From: Symsagittifera roscoffensis
Lineage: Eukaryota > Xenacoelomorpha > Acoela > Convolutidae
Direction: 5' to 3'
Length of the DNA: 64,000 bases
Assembly (NCBI RefSeq): GCF_963678635.1
Contig: NC_087062.1
Location: 60,245,584 to 60,309,583, forward strand
Every line of letters starts with the position of its first letter. Position 1 is the stretch's first letter. The translations under genes and the position numbers were made by a program. This document shows, one piece after another, positions 1 to 11,060 of the stretch. The notes under the pieces were generated by a model. The model saw nothing but the letters and a program-made list of their open reading frames with translations. It made no database searches and was not told the DNA's origin.

Positions 1-680
1 TTGCCAGTTGATATCGCAGTTTAGCTAAGGTCAGTTAATTCATGTTCAAAGACATCTGCGGCAGCCAGCAAGAAGAAGCGGATTCCAGTGACAAGTTGCG
101 GAAGCCAGAGAAAAACAGAGACAGTATACTGCGGATCCAGCGACATTTAAAGGAATTCGCTTCAACTGAGAACACGCGTTTATCGCAGAATTGCATAACA
201 ACAAATAAATGATCAAAAAAAGCATGTTTCCGGATTCCGGCTGCAAGAGTCTCCTACAGAAGCTGCTTGTAATAAAACCGAGATTGACTTCGTAGAAAAT
301 AGCGAGAGGAAGGCGACCAACACTTCATCAATACTGGTTGCCAGATTTTTCAAAAACATCTTTTTCTGTATTTATTCAAGTACACTAACTTACCTACGGA
401 TTTCTATTAAATCGATCTAGAGGCGCCTTTGGCGTCAATATACACTAATTTTGAAAATTTAAAACTTGCCGGAAAAAGTGTTTCAAGACGAAACCTTCCA
501 AAAGTTTTAAAGAAGATTTTTGTGCATTATTAGGAAGATAAAATTATATTTACAATAAAATAAGAAACAAAGTAGAACTAAAGTATTAAAAGGACGTCAT
601 CGAATTCAGTGTGATCGAGTTGGTCTGAAAACTGAAAAAAAAAACTTTCTCGATCTTCAGGTTTCACAAAAATAAAGGTT
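1..680. other. no gene seen
   Basis: AT-rich sequence with only short chance ORFs on both strands. No splice-flanked coding block, repeat match or RNA gene was recognised. Confidence 0.5.
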
Positions 681-681
681 T

Positions 682-1330
682 TACACAGAGGCAAAGGTGC
701 GCTTCGCAAATATTTGCGAGAACACGACCAAAAAGCAGCTCTATCAAACGAAATAAGAAAAAATAGAATTAAGCCTCAAATTAGCAAAAACAAGGCTACG
801 TGTAGGATTCGAATCTGCGGCCTACTGCAATCAAGAGATTTTAAGTCTCACTTATTATTCACTCAGCCACGCAAGCTTAACAACCGACAAACACTTGTCA
901 CGAATTGAGCAGCTACATATGCAAATAACTTGTCAAAGCCAATCAGCAAAAAACGCACCAAATAAAAATCGACTCATTTTTGCATGTAATAATTTGGAAT
1001 ATTACAAACTGAAGGCATCCTTACTGTTAATGCATGTAACTAATCGCAAAGCATAAAACTACATTATGTATAATTTATGCATTTCGAAAAACTACGAGAT
1101 ATACTGAGTTAGAAAACTTCTGAAATCGAGTTTTCAAAATTGTTATGTTGTTTGAAACAAATCAATTTTTTCGGTTCACTTAATAAATTAAAAATGCATC
1201 AGCTGTGTTCACTTATTAGGATTCGAATATCAAACCACATGCTATCAAAAAGCTTCGTACTAATACACTCGCTTCGTAAGTGCAACACAGAGGCAAAGTT
1301 GCATCGCATACACAAGCAAAAATATGACCG
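682..1330. repeat. dispersed repeat family A, copy 1
   Basis: The left end carries a degenerate form of the GCGAAGC/GCTTCGC hairpin of this family, followed by a stretch shared with copies at about 18238 and 20236. Inside (about 790-880) is a minus-strand tRNA-like segment whose B-box-like core reads GATTCGAATC on this strand. Chance ORFs overlapping it are not genes. A tRNA-derived SINE or composite non-autonomous element is the likeliest nature (inference). Confidence 0.7.
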
Positions 1331-1559
1331 ATAATTCTACTGGGAAAAACTGAATGAGTGAAATTTTGAGTCTAAAAAATTTCCTAAGGGACACACGCCA
1401 ATTATGAGTCTAGATAATTGCTAAGTGATGCAAGCCAATTATGACGCATTAGCAGCAACAATCAATTAGTAAAAAAAAGAAATTTTACCAACTAACATGC
1501 CTCAGTTTATAGAGCGGACGCATTCTAACTAGTATACAAAAAATTTCATTGAAAACATC

Positions 1560-1640
1560 CGACCCTGTCTAGGTTCGAACCCTCTTATTTTGTTGCTAGT
1601 CTCCTTCCCTACCTCTACGCTACAGACTCATGATACATTG
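1560..1640 (-). repeat. tRNA-like segment (SINE head or tRNA relic)
   Basis: On the minus strand there is a B-box-like GGTTCGAACC about 45 nt downstream of an A-box-like GTAGCGTAGAGGTAGGG. A clean cloverleaf is not evident, so this is a tRNA-derived relic rather than a functional tRNA. The rest of 1330-2245 shows nothing recognisable. Confidence 0.4.
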
Positions 1641-2245
1641 AAGCCAAAGTGCTATTTGTAATTTAATAGTCTGGGTTAATATCCTTAGCATTGGCTGTAC
1701 TTAATAGCTGGATCAAAATGAACACTTTCAAAGTGAGCATTTTGTCGCAACAATTGCATCGCTACAATATTTGCGACTTAGGTTGGAAAAAAAAGAAGTT
1801 CATAGTATAACACAAGCTATGCTTGTTTAAATATAATAGAACAATTGACCCTCGACGAGCTTTCTTTGAGGCAGTCTAAAACTGTCGAACACACACTCTA
1901 AATGATGGTTTTTGCCACTTTCTTAGAAGGACGAAACAAAAATCAAGAATCTGAAAAAAAAACTAAATTTTTTCTTTTCACCGGTTTGAAACAATGTATT
2001 TTATAAATTCAATCAATAGTTTGCCAATCAGTTTAGTCCAAAAACCGAAAATAATGAACTGGAAGTTTTGACTAAGAAAAACGCGTTTATTTAGCGTACA
2101 TTCTCCCTCAAAATTAGTATGTGTAAGTTTCTTTCAGTCGTGGAAATGGATGCCGTAAAATTGTACGAGAGGATGTTCGTAGTACTTCGGTCGTCGTAGG
2201 GTCGTTGCCCGAGAAACGCTCAAAATCAAAGTTTTTATTTTTTTT

Positions 2246-5200
2246 TTAGCTTTTAAATAGTTTCTCAGTTCGAAACATTCTGTTTATTTTGATCAGAAAC
2301 TGACTCCTCTTGCTATTGGATTGGATTGTAATTTGCACCTGAGTTTGGTGGTTGTTATTGAGTGCGGCTTTGAGCATGTGTTGAGTCCAGCTAGTCTGAG
2401 TAGAGGTGTCTACTGCCTTGCACTGTTCTTTCTGAGATCTCAGAACCATGTTCACACTGATAAGCACCACGCTGTCTTCCCATACATCTACGGAAAAAAT
2501 ATAACGAAAGAAACACTTATGTTTTCTTCAATGGTATAACGGGCGCATTTTGGAGCAGGCAAAAACTCGTAACAAGCGACAATTCGAAACAGTATATTCA
2601 GCGGAGAAAATTGATTGACGCGCATTTTTCCTCTCGTGCCAGATGTAAGCGCACCGGAGCAAGCGTATTCTACTTGCCAATGCCTTGCTACGATTTGTCC
2701 CCTGTTACGAATTTTCGCCCTACCATACGCCCACGTACCCATATGCAGCTATATGGCCGCCTTGAAAACTGAGATCATCTAATATTGAGAAAAATAAAAT
2801 AGCTCACAAACAACTCTCTATAGTTTAACGATAGTAATGTGCTTTCAAGTACAATTACAAACCTGTTCAAACTTTTGAAAAGTGTTTAATGATAACATCA
2901 GATAGAATTAAGAAAAAAGCTACCATGAGCGAGTAAGGCTAGAGCAGCAGACATCTTGATGACGTCATCAGAAGAAGACTGCAGAGAGTGTCTCAGTTTT
3001 GAGTTGATACTCTCACTGTTCTCCATGTTCAGGCCCTGCAGAGCCTAAACACGAGGTAATATCTGCGAGACCCGTCCTCAAAATTCCTCACTTTGAATTT
3101 CCGGCTCATAAAGGATATCATTAACAACCTCGCAATTCAAGTTTGGGTTTTTGGCCAGTTCCAATATTTTTGAGTGTTGTTCCGACCACCAAAAGTGGGG
3201 AGGAACTTTGTATTCGGGTGTATTTTAGTTTTCTTCTTTTTTCCACTCAAAATCAGGTACCACAAATAATCATCGGAGAGAATTGAGTGATATATCAAAT
3301 TGAAACCCTTTCAGCTGTAATTTGAACGAAAATTAAAAATTTCAATTTTTTCCGTCTAACTCAATCGAATAGTGCGAGCGAGCAGGCTTATAATAGTTAG
3401 TTTTAAACTTTCAATACAAACTATTACTTAGTTTTATTTAAGTAAAATTAGTTACCGAGAATTCTTTTAGCGCCTTCTTGGGAATAAACGTTTAAGAACG
3501 AATAAAAAAACCTGCAAAAATTTGGAAATTTTCAAAAATGTTTTTTTTTAATTTTTAGAATTTGGTATTTTTTTATGCGAAAAGCTGTTCTCAAATGTCT
3601 CTAATTTTTTCAACTATTGAATTTTTGGGCTTTTGTTCAGATTCTTTCATCACACCAAAAACAAAAGAGGACTCAATTTGCAAAAAAATATATGTTTTTT
3701 TTTTAAATATGGTCGGATCATTCAGTGCTACGTGCACAGCAACCGGCTAATCTTATTAACTATTGAACTTGATCACTATCGCACCATATACCATTGGGGA
3801 ATTTTAAAATTTACTTCGTAAAAGGTTCCATTGAAGGATTTCTAAATATACTTATATCATCTATATACCTTGAGAGATTCGATTCTGCGTCCATGGGAGC
3901 TACTGTCAAGTCCGTTGAGGATCTCCTAAATTAGATGCGACCATCAAGACTTCAACTAGATACAGCCAAGAAATTTTAGCTAATCATTATATATTATTTT
4001 AAACAGCCAGATCACGCTAGCTATACCAGTCAAAAAATGGCATCTTCAATATCTTCAATAATAACAGTATCTCACACAGAATTTATAACATTACAGAGGC
4101 GAGTTGCCGCTAATTGTAAAGCGATAAACTTCTTTGCTAGCAGACAAAACTGAAACAACAATCATCTCGACGAAAAAAATGTCGAAATAATCGCGACAAA
4201 AAAATTTAAAAATTTGTCACGAATGATCAATTTGACGAAAACACACACAGCAATACGATCGGCGACGTAGAAAAATTTCCAGCGAGCAGGGCATCGAAGC
4301 CATTAAAATTCGAATAAACTCCCTTTGAGCCAAAAACAAAATTATTGTCATGAAAAATATTGAGCTATGAGGTTCTGAAATTGGAAGATTTTTATCCTTT
4401 CTGTCATTCAGATTTGTGCACGGGCGGGGGCGAAAAGTTTGAGTTTCCTTTTATACGACGCAAAATTAGGCTACTAAGCTGTTTAGACAATAACAGAAAC
4501 CATTTAGACCGAAAAAAACTTTTCAGCGAAAAAAGCACAAAAGGAAAATATACAAAGTCAGTGGTAGTTAATTTACGAATTACAGAATTAAATCAAAAAC
4601 ACTTGCAATTACGACAAAAACTGCTTCCAGCACATTAAAATTCCGTGATGTGGCACCTAAGCCGACGAAATATAATCAGACAAACGATAGGCCGACAATT
4701 TGTTTGAAACAGAATTTTCAGTTAGAAAAAAAAAGACCTGGCTGGATTCGAACCTAGGCCCTTTGCCGTCCCAGGCGTCGTCGCTAGTTCTTGGACAAGT
4801 GCGCAGAAAATTCCATGAAAAAGTTAACAATTGTTAGCGTAATTAAAACCGTGAACGTAATTAAAACAAATAATCATGTGTCTTTTTGTTCCGACTTTTG
4901 GAGAAAGTGACAGAATATTTGTGCTCGGGAAGGTTTTGTTTCTCCAGACATTTTCGACTTTTAACTATCAATATTGACGGAACTTTTTTATGTCATCCAA
5001 AAAGTAATATTGTCTCGAGCTCAAACTTAAACAGATATTTCACCTGTGATCATTTTTTGCAAAGATAATAAGGTTTGAAAGTGGCCAAGTTGAGATATTT
5101 AACACGCATTATATTTCGTGCTATTAACGCGTAAGCGGAGATTTAATCCGTCTTAGAAATCTTTCCAAATTAAAAAGAGGTATGCTAGATGTTCTATGTA

Positions 5201-6248
5201 ATACTTTGCTGAAATGGGGAAGATATCAATCACTATGTATTTTTTCAACGTGTCAAATAATGATTTTAAAAAACTTCATATCAAAAATTTTTCCATTTCT
5301 TCGAAAATTTCATCACTATTTCAAGTTGAACTTTACATAGACGTTCAAGCGCAGTCGCTACAAAGAGAGTCTGCGCTGATACGAGCAGTCTTGTATAGTT
5401 ATAAATAAAAGTTAAAAGCGGTTCTGGAAGACTCCGGGCTTTTCCCGCCACTTGGGGCTTTTCTTTTTGGATGTTAATTTGAGACGAAAATGAAGTTCAT
5501 TAAAAACTTATCATTGAGATAAAAAAACTAAAATTAATAAACCTGCAAAATTAATTTACTTTCTCTAAAATTAATTTACCTGCAGAACTGGTTGATGTAC
5601 GTCCACATCAAATTGTCTGGGCTTTCTGGTGCGTTTGGGCATAACAGACCACTCTTTCATTTCTACTCCATCAAACGATGGCCGCACCCTAGATGGACAA
5701 TGTCAGCTTAGACAACCTCGAGTCGTTAAAAATTTGATAAAAATAATTCCGTTAATTGAAGGAACAAATTTTGTGTCGCGCTTCCACCCAAACCTTAAGC
5801 CCGCATCTCATGCCAGAGATGAGAGATGGGCAAAGATCGGAGAGAGATGGGAGCATAAACATTCCTGCAGTAGCTTCAACTTTCTGATGAAATAGATGAC
5901 AACAAAATCAGTGGGTCAACATTTTATCAATCACCACCAAGCTCTCAATCGCATCCTTGTGCGTTCAAAAACGTTCAAATTTGACATCACAAACCATTTT
6001 CAGCCTATTGAAGTAACAATTGTAAAAAAAGATGAGGGCTGAAAAAATCCAGTTGTTCAATAGAAAAGCGCGTACGTGGAGAGCGAGCTGCTATATTGAA
6101 CCATTTTGGTGGGGGGTCGGAACAGTCTGAGCTCTGTCTCTTTGTACAGCTTCTGCTGATTCACCACTTTAGGCTGAGGGTACAACACGCCGATGTCTTT
6201 GTCTCCCACCCAATCCGAGGGCTTCCTTGGACACACTTCGTTGCGTTT
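2246..6248 (-). CDS. unidentified minus-strand gene, four 3' exons
   Basis: Four coding-like blocks lie on the minus strand: 6248-6102 (49 codons, acceptor TTTGTTCAG), 5688-5580 (36 codons, donor CAG/GTAAAT), 3044-2924 (40 codons, acceptor GTTTAG, donor G/GTAGCT) and 2487 to about 2246 (acceptor TTTTTTCCGTAG, stop at 2246). The last three join in compatible phases (0, then 1) without stops. The join between the first two does not fit in phase, so an exon or a different splice site is missing there. Recognisable stretches include KPSDWVGDKDIGVLYPQP, SESINSKLRHSL and TSTQTSWTQHMLKAAL. I recognise no domain. The protein looks soluble, with no membrane segment or signal peptide. These may be the 3' exons of the same gene as the blocks at 33.2-21.6 kb: phase 0 at 21600 matches phase 0 at 6248. 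The end of the final exon is uncertain, since a donor-like CAG/GTGCAA lies inside it. Confidence 0.55.
3178..3760 (+). repeat. dispersed repeat family B, copy 1
   Basis: Starts with TTCCGACCAC and a GGGGAGG motif, contains the conserved ATAATCATCGGA/GAGTGATATATCA segment, and ends GGTCGGATCATT plus an imperfect hairpin and AACCGGCTAATCTT. Other copies lie at 7.02-7.56 (minus), 19.4-19.7 (minus), 19.9-20.17 (minus), 37.31-37.87, 37.86-38.43 and 48.84-49.11 kb. Confidence 0.75.
3761..4739. other. no gene seen
   Basis: AT-rich stretch between repeat copies. A 92-codon plus ORF at 4360-4638 has low-complexity lysine/leucine content and no recognisable motif; I treat it as chance. Confidence 0.4.
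4740..4800 (-). repeat. tRNA-like segment
   Basis: On this strand GGATTCGAACC followed by a GC-rich stretch reads as a minus-strand tRNA-like 3' half (B box GGTTCGAATCC). The A-box side is not clear, so a relic or SINE is preferred over a functional tRNA. Confidence 0.4.
4885..5402 (-). repeat. dispersed repeat family C, minus-strand copy
   Basis: Reverse-complement match over its length to the family C units at 8361-9423: GTTCCGAC at the left, the CGCGTAAGCGGAGATTTAATCCGTCTTAG core, and GATACGAGCAGTCTTGT at the right. The terminal hairpin is degraded in this copy. Confidence 0.75.
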
Positions 6249-6289
6249 CTGAACAAAGAAAATCTCGATTCGTTTCAGACATAAGGAGA

Positions 6290-7020
6290 CCGTAAAATGA
6301 ATATTAAAACTCTGATTTAATGTTTTTTTTGTTAAACTGGTTGTTCTGCAAACTTGATTCAGTATTTAACAGCTTACTTAGCCAATAAAATTAGAATAAA
6401 CCAATTTAAAATTTAAAACATAAAAACTATATCCGGAATCTAATCAGCAAAATAATCAGTTTTAGTCTACGCTCGATGCATAGGTGGAAAAAAATTCTCG
6501 TATTAAAAACTTTTTTAGAGTGACTGTTAACCTATTAAATTCAAAGAAAGTCGAAACAAAGAAACCGAAAGAAATTTGACTACTCTGACGTTCGGAGATA
6601 ATCCAAAATAGTTCAAAAAATCATTCCTTAATTGAATTATCGGTAATCAAAATAAATTGGGCGGATTATTTTAAATATAAAACATTTCGAGGTCCGGTAT
6701 TCACATTTGAAAAAAATGATTAGCGATCTTTTTTGCGTACTTGTTTGAAAATTGCCAGGTTGGAATAATTAATGTGCGCCATAATTCCAGTGATCTATGC
6801 ACTCAACTAAGTGCTTTATGCCAGCAGCGTGCAAAACCGGTATAAATAATGATTAAAAATTGATTCAGTCATGCTAAAGTCCTAAAAACTCTAACTGCCC
6901 TTTAGCTTTTTTGAAGTTTCGCTCCCCACACGATAGTTGCCCCATATAGCTTGAACTACTTTCAATCAAGGTTAACGTTCGGAGCAGATTAACTCATCAT
7001 CTACGCTTAACATATAAGAG
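6290..7020. other. no gene seen
   Basis: AT-rich, no splice-flanked ORF and no family A, B or C match. Possibly intron of the minus-strand gene. Confidence 0.4.
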
Positions 7021-7560
7021 AAGGATATCCGGTTAATGTGCAACTAGCACAGAATGTTCCGACCACCAGTTATAGTAAAATAAGCAAAATGGAAAACAAT
7101 TTTTGTAAAAAAATGAGTGGAAATACAAAAACAAATCCAAAAAATTCAAAAATTTGTCCAAACATTTTTGCAGTCTTTTGAATTTTGATATTTTTGTTTC
7201 CAAAAAGACACTAAAACACTCAAAAAAAAATCTTTAGTCGGAAAAATAACAGTCAAATTAAGTACGCTTTAATTAAGCAATTGTAAGCTTTTATGGTGTA
7301 AAAATAAATTATTGTAAGCCTGCTTGCTCACTCGAAATTAAAATCAAACATTTCAAACCGGTTTTTCTCAACACCGGGAAAGTTTTTTGAAAATTTTTAA
7401 GGTCGTTCGAAAGGGCTTCAAAATGATATATCACTCAATTCTCTCCGATAATTATTTGTCGAAGCTGATTTTGCGTGGAAAACAAGAAAAGAGAAAAAAC
7501 TAAAGCACACTCGAATACAAAGTTCCTCTCCATTTTTCAAATGGTCGAAACAATGAGAAA
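7020..7560 (-). repeat. dispersed repeat family B, minus-strand copy
   Basis: Left edge carries TATCCGGTTAATGTGC, CTAGCACAG and AATGTTCCGACCACC (the hairpin end); right edge reads CAAATGGTCGAAAC. The internal GATATATCACTCAATT segment matches other B copies in reverse complement. Confidence 0.7.
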
Positions 7561-7891
7561 AGGAAAAAAGGATTTTGGTCTGCCTACAGTTGTTTTAAAA
7601 TAAAAATGGTTTTTTAAAAGACATGTCTTTGTTCTTAAATTCAATGCGCAACATATCGGTGTTAGTGTAGAAAAACACACTCTTGAGTCCAAAAAGTCAC
7701 GCCTTCGATGACTGAAAAAAAAACCGCACTTCAAGAAGTTCACTTTAACAACTTTTGAACCTCCATTAGTTATCAAAAAATCTCAGATGATAATTGTTTT
7801 GATTTTGAACTTCAATTATCAAGTAATTTACAGGAAAAAAAACAAGAGCAAAAAAACCCTCATTTTCGTCGTAAATCAAAACAACAAGAAT

Positions 7892-8097
7892 TTGGATCTA
7901 CTTAACAATTGCCCCCCCCCCTTTTTTAAGAAAGGGGGGCAATTGTTAAGTAGATTAAAATAACGCATTTTCGACCAATCAGATTGCAGCAAAATTCGAA
8001 CTTTAAATAAAAAGCTCTAATGCTATTTACTGCTTTTACTAAGAGTGGCAATTCTTAAGTAGATACCAAAGGGAGGCCGATTGTTAAGTAGATCCAA
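7892..8097. mobile_element. 206-bp MITE with TTGGATCTACTTAACAAT TIRs
   Basis: Terminal inverted repeats of about 18 bp (TTGGATCTACTTAACAAT at 7892, its complement ending at 8097). The left part is itself a snap-back: a C-run at 7911-7922 is followed by a G-run and the complement of the TIR, giving a second complement arm at about 7936-7955. No coding capacity, so a non-autonomous DNA transposon. Confidence 0.75.
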
Positions 8098-8360
8098 TCC
8101 TTTTTCAAAGTATCAATCGGTTTTCAATCAAATAACACGAATATAGGTTCTTCTTAGATGATATGTGCAGTAGTGCTATGTTTCCTATTTTTAACTGCTA
8201 TTTTGATTTTTGATTTCTTTTTAAACGTTATCTTTCCGGGATTAAAACTTTTAATTCTTTTTATCAACCTGTCTCAATATCAATCATCAAAAATGCTAAG
8301 ATAGCGATAAAGACGACTGCTACTGTTAGTTTCTAACAAACAATTTTCAAATTCAAAATA

Positions 8361-8887
8361 AACAAGACTGCTCGTATCAGGGCGAAGCCCTGAATGTTCC
8401 GACTGCCTTTTAATGTTTCAGGAGCAGTGATAACGTATAAAAATAAAATAAAATAAGAATGAAAATTTTTTTAAACAAAAATTTGAAATTTTTATGAAAA
8501 TCATCCCCCACACGCCATATAAAGTACAAAAGGATAGATTTCGTTCCTTGAAACAAACCAATTATGGCAAATAGGCTTCTTTCAACCAATTTGGAACGAT
8601 TTCTAAGACGGATTAAATCTCCGCTTACGCGTTAATAGTGCGAAATATATCGCGCGTTAATTGTCCCAAATTGGTCAAAATGGCAACTTTTAAACCCTCA
8701 TAACTTCACGAAAAATGATCACACGTGAAATATCTTTTCAAATTTCAGCTCAAGACAACAATAGCTTTCGAATGAGATAAAAAAATTCCGTCAAAAATGG
8801 CTAGTTAAAAAGTCGAAATTTGTCTGAAGAAAAAAAAAACCCGCCCGAGCACAAATATTCCGTTACTTTCGTATCGAAAGTCGGAAC
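8361..8887 (+). repeat. family C element, tandem copy 1
   Basis: Begins AACAAGACTGCTCGTATCAG, then a perfect hairpin CAGGGCGAAGCCCTG and AATGTTCCGAC. Ends GTCGGAAC. It is 527 bp and is followed head-to-tail by a second copy. Non-coding. Confidence 0.85.
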
Positions 8888-9423
8888 AACAAGACTGCTC
8901 GTATCAGGGCGAAGCCCTGAATGTTCCGACTGCCTTTTAAGGTTTTATGGAGCAGTAATAACATTAAAAAATTAAATGTAAGAAAAAATAAAATGAAATT
9001 TTTTTTTCTAAAATTTGATTTTTTTTTGTGAAAATCATCCCCCCACACACCACACAAAGTATAAAAGGATAGATTTCGCTCCGTGTAACAAATCAATTAT
9101 GGCAAATAAGCTTCTTTCAACCAATTTGGAACGATTTTAAGACGGATTAATTCTCCGCTCACGCGTTATTAGTGCGAAATATATATCGCGCGTTAATTGT
9201 CCCAAATTGGCCAAAATGGCAAACTTTAAACCCCCATAACTTTACGAAAAATGATCACAGGTGAAATTTCTTTTATTTGAGCTCAGGACAACAATACCTT
9301 TCGAATGATATAAAAAAATTCCGTCAAAAATGGCTACTTAAAAAGTCGAAATTTGTCTGAAGAAAAAAAAACCCACCCCGAGCACAAATATTCCGTTACT
9401 TTCGTATCGAAAGTCGGAACAAC
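8888..9423 (+). repeat. family C element, tandem copy 2
   Basis: Same start, hairpin and core as the copy that abuts it upstream, with scattered substitutions and small indels. The tandem junction is GTCGGAAC followed directly by AACAAGACTG, so the element boundaries are well defined. A 77-codon ORF across it is chance. Confidence 0.85.
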
Positions 9424-11060
9424 AACATTTGCTGTACTTTAAAGATTTGAATTTGACTTCCCCTTCGAAATTTTATAATAGGATAAGAACTCAACCGCAG
9501 CTAATATTGCCAGGAGAGGAACTTTCATCAATTCATTCATCGTCCAATCGCATCATGCACAGTTACGCAATATCAGATTAACTGCATACTAATCAATATA
9601 AATTCAATTTGTCTTGACAACCCGCGAATAGTCACCGCTAGACGTGCGTGATGATACCAGAGCATTATGCTTAGCCGTGGAGGAGAGTCGGCGAACCAAA
9701 ATGAACAATTTTCTCTTGGGAAAGATAAAAAGAGAGAAGAGGAAAGGGTCTGGGGGAAGCAGAGCGAGTAATAATGATGAAGATGAGAGAGGGTGGGTGG
9801 GGGGGGGGGGGTTGTGATTGATAGCACGGCAATGCGATCAATATAAACATAAATATTCGGCGGCGGAGGAAGAAAAGCCATCATGTTTCTATTTATTTTT
9901 CTATTCTTTCCACCTTCCTTGCCATACTTCCGCTCAACATTGTCTGCTTGTTCATTCCTCAGCAGCAGTAGCCCAATTGACTTGGTCGAGCCAAATCAGT
10001 TACCCTCAAATTTAGCTCAGCATAGAGACAGAAGCAGCACTCCATTCATATTGCCCCAATTCTCCCATATTTCATCCTTAATTTGCCAAAGATGAGGTTA
10101 CGCTTCAATTGATATATTATACGACGCATTGCCGTGCCCGCCAAGTACAACACATAAAAGAGGAAGCAACTACCAACATGCTACTAGCATTTTGCCATTC
10201 AAATAATTTTTCCGTTGCTTTTTCCATTAGGCCATTCGACCACCAAGAGAACAAATAAACAGTATATGTAGCAAACAGTTCATGAAATATTGACCGCGCC
10301 TCTCTTACTCAAGGAAAAGTGAAAGCGCAGGTGTGTAGCACTTGCTACTTCTACTTTGTCTTCATAATTGTATACTTTTCAGTTGAACACTACTGCACGC
10401 CAACCAACCAAATCCAACTGCATTAAGCAGGCATCTCTTTGCTATCTCGTAGTTATAATACATACTCGGCTGCATAGTTTCCTATTAGCTGCTTGCTTGA
10501 CTTTTATATATTGAAAATAGCGTGCTTTAATTAAGGTAGATAGTATATATTTTATGAGTTGCACCTGCTCACTTAAGAATTCGCTAGATGAAGTTGCTCG
10601 ATTAGCGGAAGTAGAACCGGATCCTACGTGCAAATAATCATTCATGGGCCTGTCCTCCGCACAAAAACGATTCTTCTCTTCACCATAAGCTCAAACGCAG
10701 CCATACCATATGCCTAGAGACATTTCGGCCACAAATTGTAAGTACAGCATCTTGTTCCGATTGTAAAATAACAGAACTGCCTCTTTATCACTCGCATGTT
10801 GTCAAAACTCACTCTGACAGAAGCTCAAATCAGGGACTAGAATCTAAGAGGGAGCTATTAAAAATAAAGAAGTAATCTACTATTACCATTTATTAGCCCA
10901 GGATAAGCACATGTATACACTTTTGTTAATAAATTTTAAACCTAAAAAATCAGGTGGGTAAGTTACTTTCAGCCAGCCGAATTTTTCTAAGCATTTACAA
11001 GTCCCAGCCTCAGTGAATCACTGCCATAGCTCCCAGTAGGGTAATCTAAACATACTTCAG
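9424..11060. other. non-repetitive region upstream of the TMEM200-like gene
   Basis: Less AT-rich than its surroundings, with no family A-C match. It contains a G-run near 9797-9811. It is the natural place for the 5' exon(s) and promoter of the gene that starts being readable at 11061, but I could not define an exon. ORFs of 65-103 codons here are low-complexity and unsupported. Confidence 0.4.

Noticed and set aside
9573-10095. Overlapping ORFs of 65-103 codons on both strands
   Set aside because: Low-complexity Pro/Ser/Phe translations driven by G- and A-rich tracts; no splice or motif support.
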